This document shows, in pieces, positions 8,630-15,734 of a stretch of DNA of 64,000 bases. The stretch covers positions 1 through 64,000 of the forward strand of contig VBBS01000026.1 in the NCBI GenBank assembly GCA_005888745.1, given 5' to 3'. A program made the translations under genes and the position numbers. Below the pieces are notes generated by a model. That model did no database searches, was not told where the DNA came from, and saw only the letters and a program-made list of their open reading frames with translations. Position 1 is the first letter of the stretch. Every line of letters begins with the position of its first letter. The DNA comes from Candidatus Bathyarchaeota archaeon (GTDB lineage Archaea > Thermoproteota > Bathyarchaeia > 40CM-2-53-6).

Positions 8630-8683
8630 TTACTGCTACGGTAAGAATACGATAGACATATTTAGTGCTTACTGCTATGGTAA
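8630..8683 (+). promoter_or_regulatory. Paired operator-like sites before AbiE-like genes
   Basis: TTACTGCTACGGTAA at 8630-8644 and TTACTGCTATGGTAA at 8669-8683 differ by one base and are spaced 39 bases apart, start to start. Each is an imperfect palindrome with TTAC and GTAA ends. A TATA-like CATATTTA lies between them near 8655-8662. AbiE antitoxins are known to bind repeats in their own promoter, so autoregulation by the following winged-helix protein is a reasonable inference. Confidence 0.6.
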
Positions 8684-8705
8684 TGATTGTCAAGGGAGAC
8701 CCAAA

Positions 8706-9323
8706 TTGGGCTATTATGAATTGTGGAACGTTTTGTCCCAGTGGAAGGAGGAATTCTCCACAAAGGAGTTCGCTTCCACGTTTGCCAGCCCTGACCCCAA
8801 TAAAGTGTTACATGATATGTCGAAGAAGGGGTTGTTGGAAAAAACTGGTTGGGGGAAGTATCGGGTGATTCCCCAAAAGGAGTACGTGAAGATGAGGGCA
8901 GACATACAGACTGCGTATGACATAGTGAAAAAGCCAGGATTACCCTATGCATTTACCGGAGCGGACGCAGTATTCTTCTGGACGAAAGGAGGTTACAACG
9001 CAGACAGATTTTTTGGCTTTTACCCTGTCGTCTTGAAAGTCAAACGGGAAGACTTGAGAAGATGGCGAAATTTCTTTGAGTCAGAAAAGAAGAAGTGGGT
9101 TGTCCAAGGAAAACCGTCTAAAGAAACGTTGTATGGTATCTTCTACTACTTGCAACCCGTGGGAAAGTTGCCTAAAATTGAGATAAATGGATACAGTGTA
9201 GACTCGTTGAACGAGACTATAAAGTTCTGCAAGAACAAAGCATACACGTACGAACCTGCTTTGGAAATGTTGGATGAAATGTACGACTTGGGCATGGGGA
9301 TCAAATACAGAGAATCCAAGTGA
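8706..9323 (+). CDS. AbiEi-like winged-helix protein (putative antitoxin)
   Basis: A 205-residue protein, read from a TTG at 8706; the frame is open a little further upstream, so the start is not certain. Residues about 1-60 look like a winged helix: a helix with FSTKEFA, then DPNKVLHDMSKKGLLEKTGWGKYRV, the usual wing hairpin. The rest is basic and aromatic, with an FTGADAVFFW segment. This order of winged helix then a longer C-terminal domain resembles the AbiEi antitoxin family and related transcriptional regulators that precede nucleotidyltransferase toxins. The nucleotidyltransferase gene follows 4 bases later. Two repeated sites lie upstream. Its role as antitoxin and repressor is inferred from context; sequence similarity to AbiEi is only general. 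Confidence 0.6.
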   Translation: MGYYELWNVLSQWKEEFSTKEFASTFASPDPNKVLHDMSKKGLLEKTGWGKYRVIPQKEYVKMRADIQTAYDIVKKPGLPYAFTGADAVFFWTKGGYNADRFFGFYPVVLKVKREDLRRWRNFFESEKKKWVVQGKPSKETLYGIFYYLQPVGKLPKIEINGYSVDSLNETIKFCKNKAYTYEPALEMLDEMYDLGMGIKYRESK

Positions 9324-9327
9324 TGAA

Positions 9328-10125
9328 ATGGATCTTGTGGCAAGAGAAAACGAAATCCTCAGGCTACTCAACATAGTTTCAAAATCAGGCATAGATTTCA
9401 TAGTAGTAGGCGGATATGCAGTCAGTGCCCACGCCAAGCACAGGTTTTCGGTAGACTGCGACCTAGTCGCGAAGGCCAGCGATCTAAGATCATTGGGAGT
9501 TCTTCTTGAAAAGGAAGGATTCGACAAACGAATAGAAAATGACAAGTTCGATGATACCTACGGTGGTAGATTCATCAGGTACGTCAAGAAGATTAACGAA
9601 CTACCGGTGAGCATAGACCTGCTGATAAACTCCCTCGTCTGTCGTCAAACGGGCGGATCCTGGAGCTACGATTATGTCTCAGCCAACTCGGTGGATGCTT
9701 ACGTACCAGGCATTCAAGAATCCGTCAGAGCCAAGATTCCCACGAAGGAATTATTGATGGCTTTCAAGTTACACTCTGGGAGAAGGCCCGATGTGAGAGA
9801 TGTCGTGATGCTTGGAGAAGAGGCGGATTGGAAGGCTGTCCTCGATCACATGAATAGAGGCTCTCCAAAGGAGCTAAAGAGTAACCTTAAGCGGTTTATT
9901 GAAAGTTTGGAGGACAAGAGGTTAATCGATTCCCTCAAAGGAGAGTTTACGCTGCATGGGGATGTTGGTCCAAGGATTCGTCGTTCGACGGAGCAAGTTC
10001 AGAAAATATTAGACGAATTGGATGAAAAAACCGAGCATGAATCAAGCTCCCCACGTAATAGGGGTAAACGGCCAAAAGTAATAGCAAGTGGCGGATTCAA
10101 TAGCGAATTACCATCTTGGCTTTGA
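9328..10125 (+). CDS. AbiEii/MNT-type nucleotidyltransferase (putative toxin)
   Basis: A 265-residue protein starting at an ATG 4 bases after the stop of the AbiEi-like gene. The frame is open further upstream, but a start there would overlap the partner. Near the N-terminus it carries the minimal nucleotidyltransferase signature: GGYAVSAHAKHRFSVDCDLV, with the GG loop and the Asp-x-Asp pair of the active site. Such enzymes transfer nucleotides to RNA or protein targets, and in AbiE systems they act as toxins that stop growth during phage attack. The tight pairing with a winged-helix gene supports a type IV toxin-antitoxin module. The target cannot be read from sequence. The C-terminal 40 residues are Lys/Ser/Pro-rich and probably unstructured. 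Confidence 0.75.
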   Translation: MDLVARENEILRLLNIVSKSGIDFIVVGGYAVSAHAKHRFSVDCDLVAKASDLRSLGVLLEKEGFDKRIENDKFDDTYGGRFIRYVKKINELPVSIDLLINSLVCRQTGGSWSYDYVSANSVDAYVPGIQESVRAKIPTKELLMAFKLHSGRRPDVRDVVMLGEEADWKAVLDHMNRGSPKELKSNLKRFIESLEDKRLIDSLKGEFTLHGDVGPRIRRSTEQVQKILDELDEKTEHESSSPRNRGKRPKVIASGGFNSELPSWL

Positions 10126-10469
10126 CAGACCAAAGCGACTGCAGACTTGAACCCTGAGGGTAAGCCCAGAGTTCGATTCTTGCTCTCGATACAAAACCGA
10201 GACCAATAGAATCCAACCCTCCGAACCTGGAGGCGAAGCCAGCTGTGGAAAAGGGGGTTGAACTTGCATTTGCTCTCACGCCCGAAGCTCGCCCAGGCGC
10301 CAACAATCACACAGATGGGTCCAGAGTCACGAGTCGATGACCTGAATCCCGATCCTAAAGTTACTACACTTCTGACACAGAGGCGCCTCATTCCTGCCCC
10401 AGACAAGAGTTTGCGAAGTGGGGAAGAAAATGCTGTTGCCCAGGATGGCCCCCCGTTTCCTGGCAAATT
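10126..10469. other. Repeat-bearing spacer between defence modules
   Basis: No gene is supported; open frames here are low-complexity by-products of the dispersed repeat. The stretch holds repeat copy B at 10254-10336. A T-arm-like string near 10165-10185 does not form a tRNA. Confidence 0.6.
10254..10336 (+). repeat. Dispersed repeat, long copy B
   Basis: The 37-base core at 10254-10290 is followed by a further 46 bases, including CAATCACACAGATGGGTCCA, that closely match copy D at 13193-13275. Copies B and D therefore form an approximately 83-base direct repeat about 2.9 kb apart. They bracket the ATPase gene and the first AbrB/PIN pair, as if marking the ends of an inserted or duplicated segment. 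Confidence 0.85.
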
Positions 10470-12059
10470 CTAGATAAGCAGAAGCGCGAGGTGGACAGGA
10501 ACTTCTAGATGTGAGCTTTTCGTGGCAAGAGTGTCCTTCGTGAGTATGAGCCCGGTGGTAGATTTTCCGGCCTTCTGAAAGTCGATTATTGGTTTCGCGT
10601 CGTCTGATGATATCCTGTTCTGGTATTTCACTTCCACCGGAAGGTACTTGTTGACGAGGCGAACAGCGAAATCCAGCTGTCTTGAGCTAGGCCCCTTCCA
10701 GTAGAAGAGCTGGTCGCTGTAGTCGAACAGGGTCGAAGGATTGTAGCTGAAGAGTAACCTAACAAGGTGGTTTGCTACGACCGATTCCACCAGCTTCGAC
10801 ACTTTCTCTGGTTCCGATAGAAAGTTGAGAGCTTCACGGTAGGGGTCCCTGCCCAGTGCCCATGATCTTAGCGCGTGAAAGATGAACGGATCTTCGAAGT
10901 GCGACTTTCTGGGGTCCCTGACATTGGATGCGTCTTTGCTTAAGTCCAGCTTTTGGATGATGTCTATCACGAAACTGTCCTTCAGGAAATCCAGGTAAAC
11001 ACCGGTGGTGTGATGAGACGATACATCAGTTTCCTGCCGGAGACCGTTGAGAGAAATGGCCGTCCCCAGCGCTTCCATGAGTTTCCTAACAACCTGTCTC
11101 AGCACGATTTCACGCCCGTTCCATCTGGCGATGTCCCGCAAAACCAGGTTCACATAGTCTTCGTAGAGGTCCTTGGAAATGGAACCGGAGGAAATGTAGC
11201 TATCGACTACTTTTGGGACGCCACCTGTGAGTAGGTACTCTTTGAAGAGAGTCTGCACTTCCTTGGAAAGAAGCTTGAGCTCCTCTACTTCCTTCGGCAG
11301 CTCTCCCTTCATTATCTGACTCCAGAGAGCATGCCGTCTAGGTCGCTTCAGGAGATCCCAGTCTCGAATCATGGTTTGGATCCTCTCACTCCTAGTGTCC
11401 ACATACTCTGAAAACTTGGTGGGCAGGAGTATTTTGTCCGGCAGATGATCCTTGAGCTTGCCAACTTCTCCCCTTCGACGGGCAAGAGTCTCGGTAGCTT
11501 TGCGCAAGTCGATACTGTGAGACCCAGTCAAGACAAGAGTGCATTTCGTAAGTCTTCCAGCATCGTAGAGGGACTTGACGCCCTTCTGCCAATCTTTCAC
11601 AGAGGAAATTTCGTCGAGAACAATGTAGAGTCTTGTCGTCTTGTCTATGGGAGCCTCTGCCTTCGTGTCGTCGAGTTTCGGTCCCGAGAGCCAGCCTTTG
11701 AACCCGACGCCTCTGTCCTTTGCCACGGTGTCCTTTCGCGAGAAATCCTGATAGGACGTTATTATTCGGACAAGCCGTTCTGGGCCTTCGACTAGATCGC
11801 ACGGCCAGTAGAATATGTGCCTCGCTTCTACTCCAGATTCTAGCAGGTCCCGAATCTTCAGCTTCATCAGCGTAGTCTTGCCGACTTGTCGAGGACCTCT
11901 CAGAACGTAGATTACGTCAAGGTTCCACTCGAAGGTGTCGCCGAGTCTCGGTGTCCATTTGAATTTTGACGCTTCCCAGTCGACTATCAGAGGGTCTTTG
12001 TCAATCGCCTTCTTGTTCAGCCACCAGGGGTTATTCTCGACAAAATCTGCTTGGGACAA
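10470..12059 (-). CDS. AAA-type ATPase with DUF4143 nuclease-like domain
   Basis: Read from a TTG at 12059, 529 residues; an AGGGGAAG ribosome site lies just upstream. The longer frame back to 12293 crosses the promoter and a repeat and is unlikely to be translated. Residues 55-62 form Walker A (GPRQVGKT). Further on are the Walker B strand LYIVLDEISSVKDW and a sensor-like LVLTGSHSIDLRK. A helical region follows, with LLTGGVPKVVDSY. The C-terminus has SRQLDFAV ... LPVEVKYQ, the Asp and Glu-x-Lys spacing of the restriction-endonuclease-like DUF4143 fold. This ATPase family is widespread in archaea and mobile regions and its role is poorly known; defence or mobility is a guess. The promoter holds two palindromes around a TATA box. 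Confidence 0.8.
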   Translation of the reverse strand: MSQADFVENNPWWLNKKAIDKDPLIVDWEASKFKWTPRLGDTFEWNLDVIYVLRGPRQVGKTTLMKLKIRDLLESGVEARHIFYWPCDLVEGPERLVRIITSYQDFSRKDTVAKDRGVGFKGWLSGPKLDDTKAEAPIDKTTRLYIVLDEISSVKDWQKGVKSLYDAGRLTKCTLVLTGSHSIDLRKATETLARRRGEVGKLKDHLPDKILLPTKFSEYVDTRSERIQTMIRDWDLLKRPRRHALWSQIMKGELPKEVEELKLLSKEVQTLFKEYLLTGGVPKVVDSYISSGSISKDLYEDYVNLVLRDIARWNGREIVLRQVVRKLMEALGTAISLNGLRQETDVSSHHTTGVYLDFLKDSFVIDIIQKLDLSKDASNVRDPRKSHFEDPFIFHALRSWALGRDPYREALNFLSEPEKVSKLVESVVANHLVRLLFSYNPSTLFDYSDQLFYWKGPSSRQLDFAVRLVNKYLPVEVKYQNRISSDDAKPIIDFQKAGKSTTGLILTKDTLATKSSHLEVPVHLALLLI

Positions 12060-12072
12060 GCCGTTCTTCCCC

Positions 12073-12123
12073 TGGCAATTAACTGCCAAGCAATTTATAA
12101 AGGCATTGGCAGTGCATTGCCAA
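12073..12123 (-). promoter_or_regulatory. ATPase promoter: TATA box between two palindromes
   Basis: On the leftward strand a TATA-like TTTATAAA (12094-12101) lies between two related palindromes. Upstream is TTGGCA-N6-TGCCAA (12106-12123). Downstream is TGGCA-N6-TGCCA (12073-12088), which would cover the transcription start expected 20-25 bases after the TATA box. Such a pair around a core promoter is typical of repression by a dimeric regulator. Which protein binds is unknown. Confidence 0.65.
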
Positions 12124-12255
12124 GAAGCACTCCTACCCAGGCAACCCCTGAACGAGTGACCGTATAGTGGAATTGTGTTCCAAAAGCAATCAGTGGCCGA
12201 CCTCCGCCGCCCTGAAGCCTCACTTTCATGAAGTGGAATCCTTTCGTGAAGAAAA

Positions 12256-12280
12256 GGGTTTGAATTTGCATTTGCTCCCA
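12256..12280 (+). repeat. Dispersed repeat, partial copy C
   Basis: Twenty-five bases, GGGTTTGAATTTGCATTTGC and then TCCCA, match the first part of the dispersed element with one change. The CGCCCGAGGCTC tail is absent. This shortened copy lies between the ATPase and the first AbrB/PIN pair. Confidence 0.7.
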
Positions 12281-12378
12281 ACGGATGGAACATGAACTAG
12301 CAATCAAACCGCAAGAACCGAATAAACCGGTCGAAATTAAGTACAAGCACGACTAACAATGTACTGATAGCTTAAAAG

Positions 12379-12392
12379 TAAGACGCGTCTTA
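12379..12392. promoter_or_regulatory. Palindromic operator of first AbrB/PIN pair
   Basis: TAAGACGCGTCTTA is a perfect 14-base palindrome ending 15 bases before the AbrB start. A TATA-like CTTAAAAG precedes it at 12372-12378. Antitoxins of this type commonly repress their own operon, so binding by the AbrB product is a fair inference. Confidence 0.65.
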
Positions 12393-12407
12393 TTCTAGTC
12401 GACGAGT

Positions 12408-12680
12408 ATGGATTTAGAGATGACGAGGGTCTCCAGTAAAGGCCAAGTTGTTATTCCGGGACTCATTCGAGAACGGCTGGGACTGACCGGGGGAAGTAGA
12501 CTCTTGGTCTTTGGGGAAGGTGACATGATCATCTTGAAAAAGATCGGGACTGGGTCTCAGGAGACTGGAGAGACTCTGGCAACTGTCAGGAAGAAGATTC
12601 GGGCGCTACGTGTCACCCGTGACGATGTCTCTAGGGAAATTAGGGCGGTTAAGAAGGAGCGGGCTAGACGGGCCCGTTGA
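12408..12680 (+). CDS. AbrB/SpoVT-family antitoxin
   Basis: A 90-residue protein starting at ATG. Residues 6-45 form the swapped-hairpin AbrB fold: RVSSKGQVVIPGLIRERLGL, then a glycine turn and LVFGEGDMIILKKI. This fold binds DNA as a dimer. The C-terminal half is a basic helix (KKIRALRVTRDD ... KKERARRAR) that probably wraps and blocks the partner toxin. Its stop overlaps the PIN gene by 4 bases, so the two are translated together. A palindrome just upstream (12379-12392) is the likely operator. Confidence 0.85.
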   Translation: MDLEMTRVSSKGQVVIPGLIRERLGLTGGSRLLVFGEGDMIILKKIGTGSQETGETLATVRKKIRALRVTRDDVSREIRAVKKERARRAR

Positions 12681-13102
12681 AACTACGGATAGTGGTTGAC
12701 ACAAACGTCCTCCTTTCTGGAATATTCTTCGAGAAGGGAAACGAGGCCCAGGTTCTCCAGCTCATCCTAGAAGATAAAGTGGGGTTGCTCGCGAGCCTCG
12801 AGACGCTAGAGGAGCTTAGAGAGACCCTCACGCGACCAAAGTTCCATCTCTCGTCCAGCGAGAGCCTCACTATCTTCCAGATAATACTGGGAAAATCTGA
12901 GGTTATCCTCAACATCAACGAGGCGGAAGTTAGGTGCCTTGATAGAGATGACCAGAAATTCCTGGACTGCGCCCACACGGGAAGAGCGGACTATATGGTG
13001 ACGGGCGACCCGGATCTACTGGACATCAGACAGGTGGGACGAACTAGGATACTGAGGGCCGCTCAGCTAATCAGAGATCTGAAGAACCTGTCTCATGATT
13101 AG
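12677..13102 (+). CDS. PIN-domain toxin (COG1569 type)
   Basis: A 141-residue protein starting at a TTG inside the overlap with the AbrB stop (TTGA). It has the PIN nuclease layout: IVVDTNVLLSG with the first metal-binding Asp at residue 8, an acidic pair in TLEELRETL, then DRDDQKFLDCA and YMVTGDPDLL with the later acidic ligands. PIN toxins are Mg-dependent ribonucleases, often cutting tRNA or rRNA. The partner AbrB protein upstream completes a type II toxin-antitoxin pair. The domain resembles the free PIN family of COG1569 more than classic VapC. Confidence 0.85.
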   Translation: MKLRIVVDTNVLLSGIFFEKGNEAQVLQLILEDKVGLLASLETLEELRETLTRPKFHLSSSESLTIFQIILGKSEVILNINEAEVRCLDRDDQKFLDCAHTGRADYMVTGDPDLLDIRQVGRTRILRAAQLIRDLKNLSHD

Positions 13103-13192
13103 CCGGAGAAACTGGGATTCTGGCCACCTGTTTGTTCAAGCGGACTGATTGCGAGATCTCGGGCCTGAGAGATTACGGGACCGAGCGGAACA

Positions 13193-13275
13193 GGGTTTGA
13201 ACTTGCATTTGCTCCCACGCCCGAAGCTCACCCGGGCGCAAACAATCACACAGATGGGTCCAGTGTCACGAGTCG
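13193..13275 (+). repeat. Dispersed repeat, long copy D
   Basis: The core (13193-13229) and the 46-base extension match copy B at 10254-10336 closely, down to CAATCACACAGATGGGTCCA and GAGTCG. It lies just past the first AbrB/PIN pair and before the oppositely oriented second pair. Confidence 0.85.
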
Positions 13276-13350
13276 CTAGCCCGGATCGGGATCTAGAGGT
13301 ACGGCTTGGAAGCACTCTATTCGTCTACGATGGATGTCGACTTGACAAGA

Positions 13351-13740
13351 TCATCGCGTGATGAGGACGCAATCTTCCTCACCTGCAAAGTCCCGGTCGA
13401 AGGTGAGTACTCGTTCGCCGACTGACCTCGCGGCCGCAAGGACAAGTCCGTCGATAAGACCGAAACTTCCAAATCCCTTCTTGCGTCGCTCATTCTTGAG
13501 CTTAGAGCCTTCCAAACAGATTTCCTCATCGACTGGGATAATGTTGGCTAGATTCTTTACCGCTTCGACTCTCTCTCTAACAGATATTCTGTTCGCAATG
13601 CACCAATCCGAGAGTTCGCCGAGCTGAACCACAAGCATGTACAATTCCTCGGCCCCAATGTGTCCTTGTATCAGCTTGAACTCTTTGGAGGTTCTGGAAT
13701 GCCGCAGAATCTCGATAATGGTGCTGGTATCGACAAGCAA
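13351..13740 (-). CDS. VapC-type PIN-domain toxin
   Basis: A 129-residue protein starting at a TTG that directly follows the stop of the AbrB gene. MLVDTSTIIEILR carries the first PIN Asp at residue 4; an acidic residue lies in QLGELSDW. FGSFGLIDGLVLAAARSVGERVLTFDRDF holds the later acidic ligands and matches the VapC pattern closely. VapC toxins are ribonucleases, often against initiator tRNA or rRNA loops. It is paired with the AbrB-type antitoxin at 13741-13959 and is convergent with the first AbrB/PIN pair across repeat copy D. Confidence 0.85.
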   Translation of the reverse strand: MLVDTSTIIEILRHSRTSKEFKLIQGHIGAEELYMLVVQLGELSDWCIANRISVRERVEAVKNLANIIPVDEEICLEGSKLKNERRKKGFGSFGLIDGLVLAAARSVGERVLTFDRDFAGEEDCVLITR

Positions 13741-13959
13741 CTAGAATCTGTCTCGTTTCTCTCTCGTGAACGGCTTACTTTTTCGGTCCATGCCTGCGAT
13801 ACTTTCGAGGGAGGAATCCCGCGTAGATTTCGGGATCGCCAAAGACACCCTAATCGTATCCCCTTCGCCCGCACCCACTTCGTCCAACAGCTCCTTCGGT
13901 ATTATCACCGCCATGGAGTTTCCAACTCTCCTGATCTTCCCGGTCAACACACGAGACAT
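13741..13959 (-). CDS. VapB/AbrB-family antitoxin
   Basis: A 72-residue protein. Residues 5-40 are the AbrB DNA-binding hairpin: GKIRRVGNSMAVIIPKELLDEVGAGEGDTIRV. The rest is a basic, Ser-rich tail likely to bind the toxin. The ATG lies about 25 bases after a TATA element, which suggests a leaderless mRNA, with a perfect palindrome between the two. The VapC gene follows with no gap. Together they form a second type II toxin-antitoxin module in the island. Confidence 0.85.
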   Translation of the reverse strand: MSRVLTGKIRRVGNSMAVIIPKELLDEVGAGEGDTIRVSLAIPKSTRDSSLESIAGMDRKSKPFTREKRDRF

Positions 13960-13965
13960 AACTCC

Positions 13966-13988
13966 GTTATTACGTAATAACTATATAA
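13966..13988 (-). promoter_or_regulatory. Promoter and palindromic operator of vapBC pair
   Basis: GTTATTACGTAATAAC at 13966-13981 is a perfect 16-base palindrome, and TATATAA at 13982-13988 is the TATA box for leftward transcription. The start codon at 13959 falls where transcription would begin, so a repressor on the palindrome would block initiation directly. Confidence 0.7.
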
Positions 13989-14242
13989 GCATGGCTTCCG
14001 AAACACGGTTCTATCGACCCGGCGCGGCGCGGTCTAAAGAACTTCAAGACACCGATCCTTCCGGGTTATAGAATCTATCATAATTTCGTCCGGCCTCATT
14101 CAGCGTTGAAACGGCGGGACTCCCGCCGATGCCTGCGGAATTTCTGTCGAGGGTGATAACATGTGGATAACGCTGATCCAAAATGCTACCCAGTTACGAA
14201 AACCAGACGATTAGCACGGGAGCGACAAATGTTTCTTCCTGA

Positions 14243-14464
14243 ATGGATTCGGAACCTTCCTGCTCCGAAGGGAAGGTTGCTTATTCCATCCGTAACGTGC
14301 GTGATTGGCCGGTGACTCCGAATTGTGGAGCTTGTGGAAAGCTTATCCCTAGGGAAGCAAGGTACAAGCGGGTTGCTTATCGAAGAAGGCTTTTGTGGAA
14401 GGATAAGGAAGAACGAGCCTACTGTCTTCGTTGTGTTTCGCGAGCAAAAACATGTAGAGAATGA
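14243..14464 (+). CDS. Small Cys-rich (zinc-ribbon-like) protein
   Basis: A 73-residue protein starting at ATG. It has two pairs of cysteines: NCGACGKLIP (C-x-x-C) and, about 35 residues later, YCLRCVSRAKTC (C-x-x-C). Basic residues (RYKRVAYRRRLLWKDKEE) lie between the pairs. This is the layout of a treble-clef or ribbon zinc site that could bind nucleic acid or a protein. I do not recognise a named family. It lies between the second toxin-antitoxin pair and membrane-protein genes. Confidence 0.5.
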   Translation: MDSEPSCSEGKVAYSIRNVRDWPVTPNCGACGKLIPREARYKRVAYRRRLLWKDKEERAYCLRCVSRAKTCRE

Positions 14465-14605
14465 GAGAGAGGGCATTTTGAGCGTGAAAACTAAGGATAC
14501 TATCAATAGAAGCATTCCAGCCCTTCGAGCAATCTGGTTTTTATCGTAGAAGAGATGAAGTTGAACATAGGAGTCGAAAAGCCAGGCTAGCACAGTGATC
14601 TGAAC

Positions 14606-15025
14606 TTGGACGACACCTCTGGGTCAAGGTCAAAAATAGAGTCAACAGTCCGATTCTATAATCTGTTGAGTGTTGTATTCTTCGTTCTTGCCGTAATCTC
14701 TCTCAGCATGCTAACACTCTATCTGATACCCGACTTCATAGTGTTGGCCCTCGGGGCTATGGACATCGGAACAATTCTCAACGCAGTCAGTCGAATGATT
14801 TCCCTGCGCAACATACCTGATGCAAATCAACGTCATAGGAAAGCGGCAACTACTGTAAAGTTCTTCCACATCGTAAGCTATGCATGCTTCGGAATTGCCG
14901 CAATCGTTTTTGGTATCGCGCTAAATGACTTGGCCACGGACTTTGCGGTCATGGGATTGGAGCTTACAGGTTGCGGAACAATTCTACGAGCCGTGTCTCG
15001 TGACATTCAGCTAGAAGGCGTCTAG
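14606..15025 (+). CDS. Four-helix membrane protein with internal duplication
   Basis: A 139-residue protein with a TTG start. It consists of two similar halves: VRFYNLLSVVFFVLAVISLS ... GTILNAVSRMISL (about residues 12-67) and VKFFHIVSYACFGIAAIVFG ... GTILRAVSRDIQL (about 83-138). Each half has two membrane helices and ends in GTIL-x-AVSR followed by IxL. The family is unknown to me. The next gene starts 4 bases after its stop, so the two form an operon. Confidence 0.6.
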   Translation: MDDTSGSRSKIESTVRFYNLLSVVFFVLAVISLSMLTLYLIPDFIVLALGAMDIGTILNAVSRMISLRNIPDANQRHRKAATTVKFFHIVSYACFGIAAIVFGIALNDLATDFAVMGLELTGCGTILRAVSRDIQLEGV

Positions 15026-15029
15026 TTGT

Positions 15030-15677
15030 TTGGTCGAAACATGGAAACTGAACAACGTGTTCAAACTGTTTCTTCTATCCTTCATCGCAGTCTTTCTATT
15101 CCTAATATTCGTTCTGAATAATATCCTGGCTTCCCGATACTTACTCATCGTTCTTACCGTTGGAACACTCACCTATCTTGTCATTAGTGTTCGAGTTACC
15201 CGAGCCACAGGTAGTTCCACTATCCCTGAACCTCGACCATTTTTTACCCGTAGCCATCTCCTTGCGATAGTCCTAGTCATCTCCCTGTTTGTCTCATCCT
15301 ATTTCATAGTTCGTACCATCACGGCCCCGTCAGCCTTTCAACTGGTGAAATTCCAATACTTGGTTCTTCCAAACGGTACAGCTTTCTCAATGCGCCCGTT
15401 GCAACCGGGTAATGAGTGCGCGTGGTTGGAAAGCATGAACATCACGACACAGCAAAGAGCCAAGCAACAGGGAGTGCCTGACTGCGATTTCGTGTCGTGG
15501 TATCACCGAACTAGTCCCCCTACACTGTTCCTTGAGTTTCAGAACTTCACGGAATATGCCTACAATCTCAACAGCACGACGGTTAGAACTAGCGGATCAG
15601 AACTTCTCTGCTTCTCTCTATCCTCTCAAAGTTTTCAGTGCTGGGTGCCACCTGCAACAGTCTCTCACCTAAAATGA
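15030..15677 (+). CDS. Membrane protein with exposed C-terminal domain
   Basis: A 215-residue protein with a TTG start 4 bases after the preceding stop. Three hydrophobic segments lie at about residues 10-29, 33-51 and 75-93, followed by a soluble domain of about 120 residues. That domain has several N-x-S/T sequons (NITT, NFTE, NSTT) and four cysteines (NECAW, DCDF, LLCFS, QCWV), which suggests it faces outside the cell with disulfides. No family is recognised. It is probably cotranscribed with the duplicated membrane protein before it. Confidence 0.55.
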   Translation: MVETWKLNNVFKLFLLSFIAVFLFLIFVLNNILASRYLLIVLTVGTLTYLVISVRVTRATGSSTIPEPRPFFTRSHLLAIVLVISLFVSSYFIVRTITAPSAFQLVKFQYLVLPNGTAFSMRPLQPGNECAWLESMNITTQQRAKQQGVPDCDFVSWYHRTSPPTLFLEFQNFTEYAYNLNSTTVRTSGSELLCFSLSSQSFQCWVPPATVSHLK

Positions 15678-15734
15678 GACAGCTATTCGAAGGCTACACT
15701 CAGTCTCGGAAACGTGTAACGCATTACGCGGTAT

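Larger units (their letters stand above)
12060..12407. other. Divergent promoter region between ATPase and AbrB genes
   Basis: About 350 bases. It contains the leftward promoter of the ATPase with two palindromes (12073-12123), a partial repeat copy C (12256-12280), and the rightward AbrB promoter with its palindrome (12379-12392). No coding gene is seen. Confidence 0.6.

Noticed and set aside
10120-10195. tRNA 3'-half-like sequence with AGTTCGATTC
   Set aside because: The stems do not close on either side; similar chance T-loop strings occur elsewhere in the window.
12060-12293. Longer N-terminus of the ATPase from the ATG at 12293
   Set aside because: The extension crosses a TATA box, two palindromes and a dispersed-repeat copy, and reads like untranslated DNA; the TTG at 12059 has a ribosome site.
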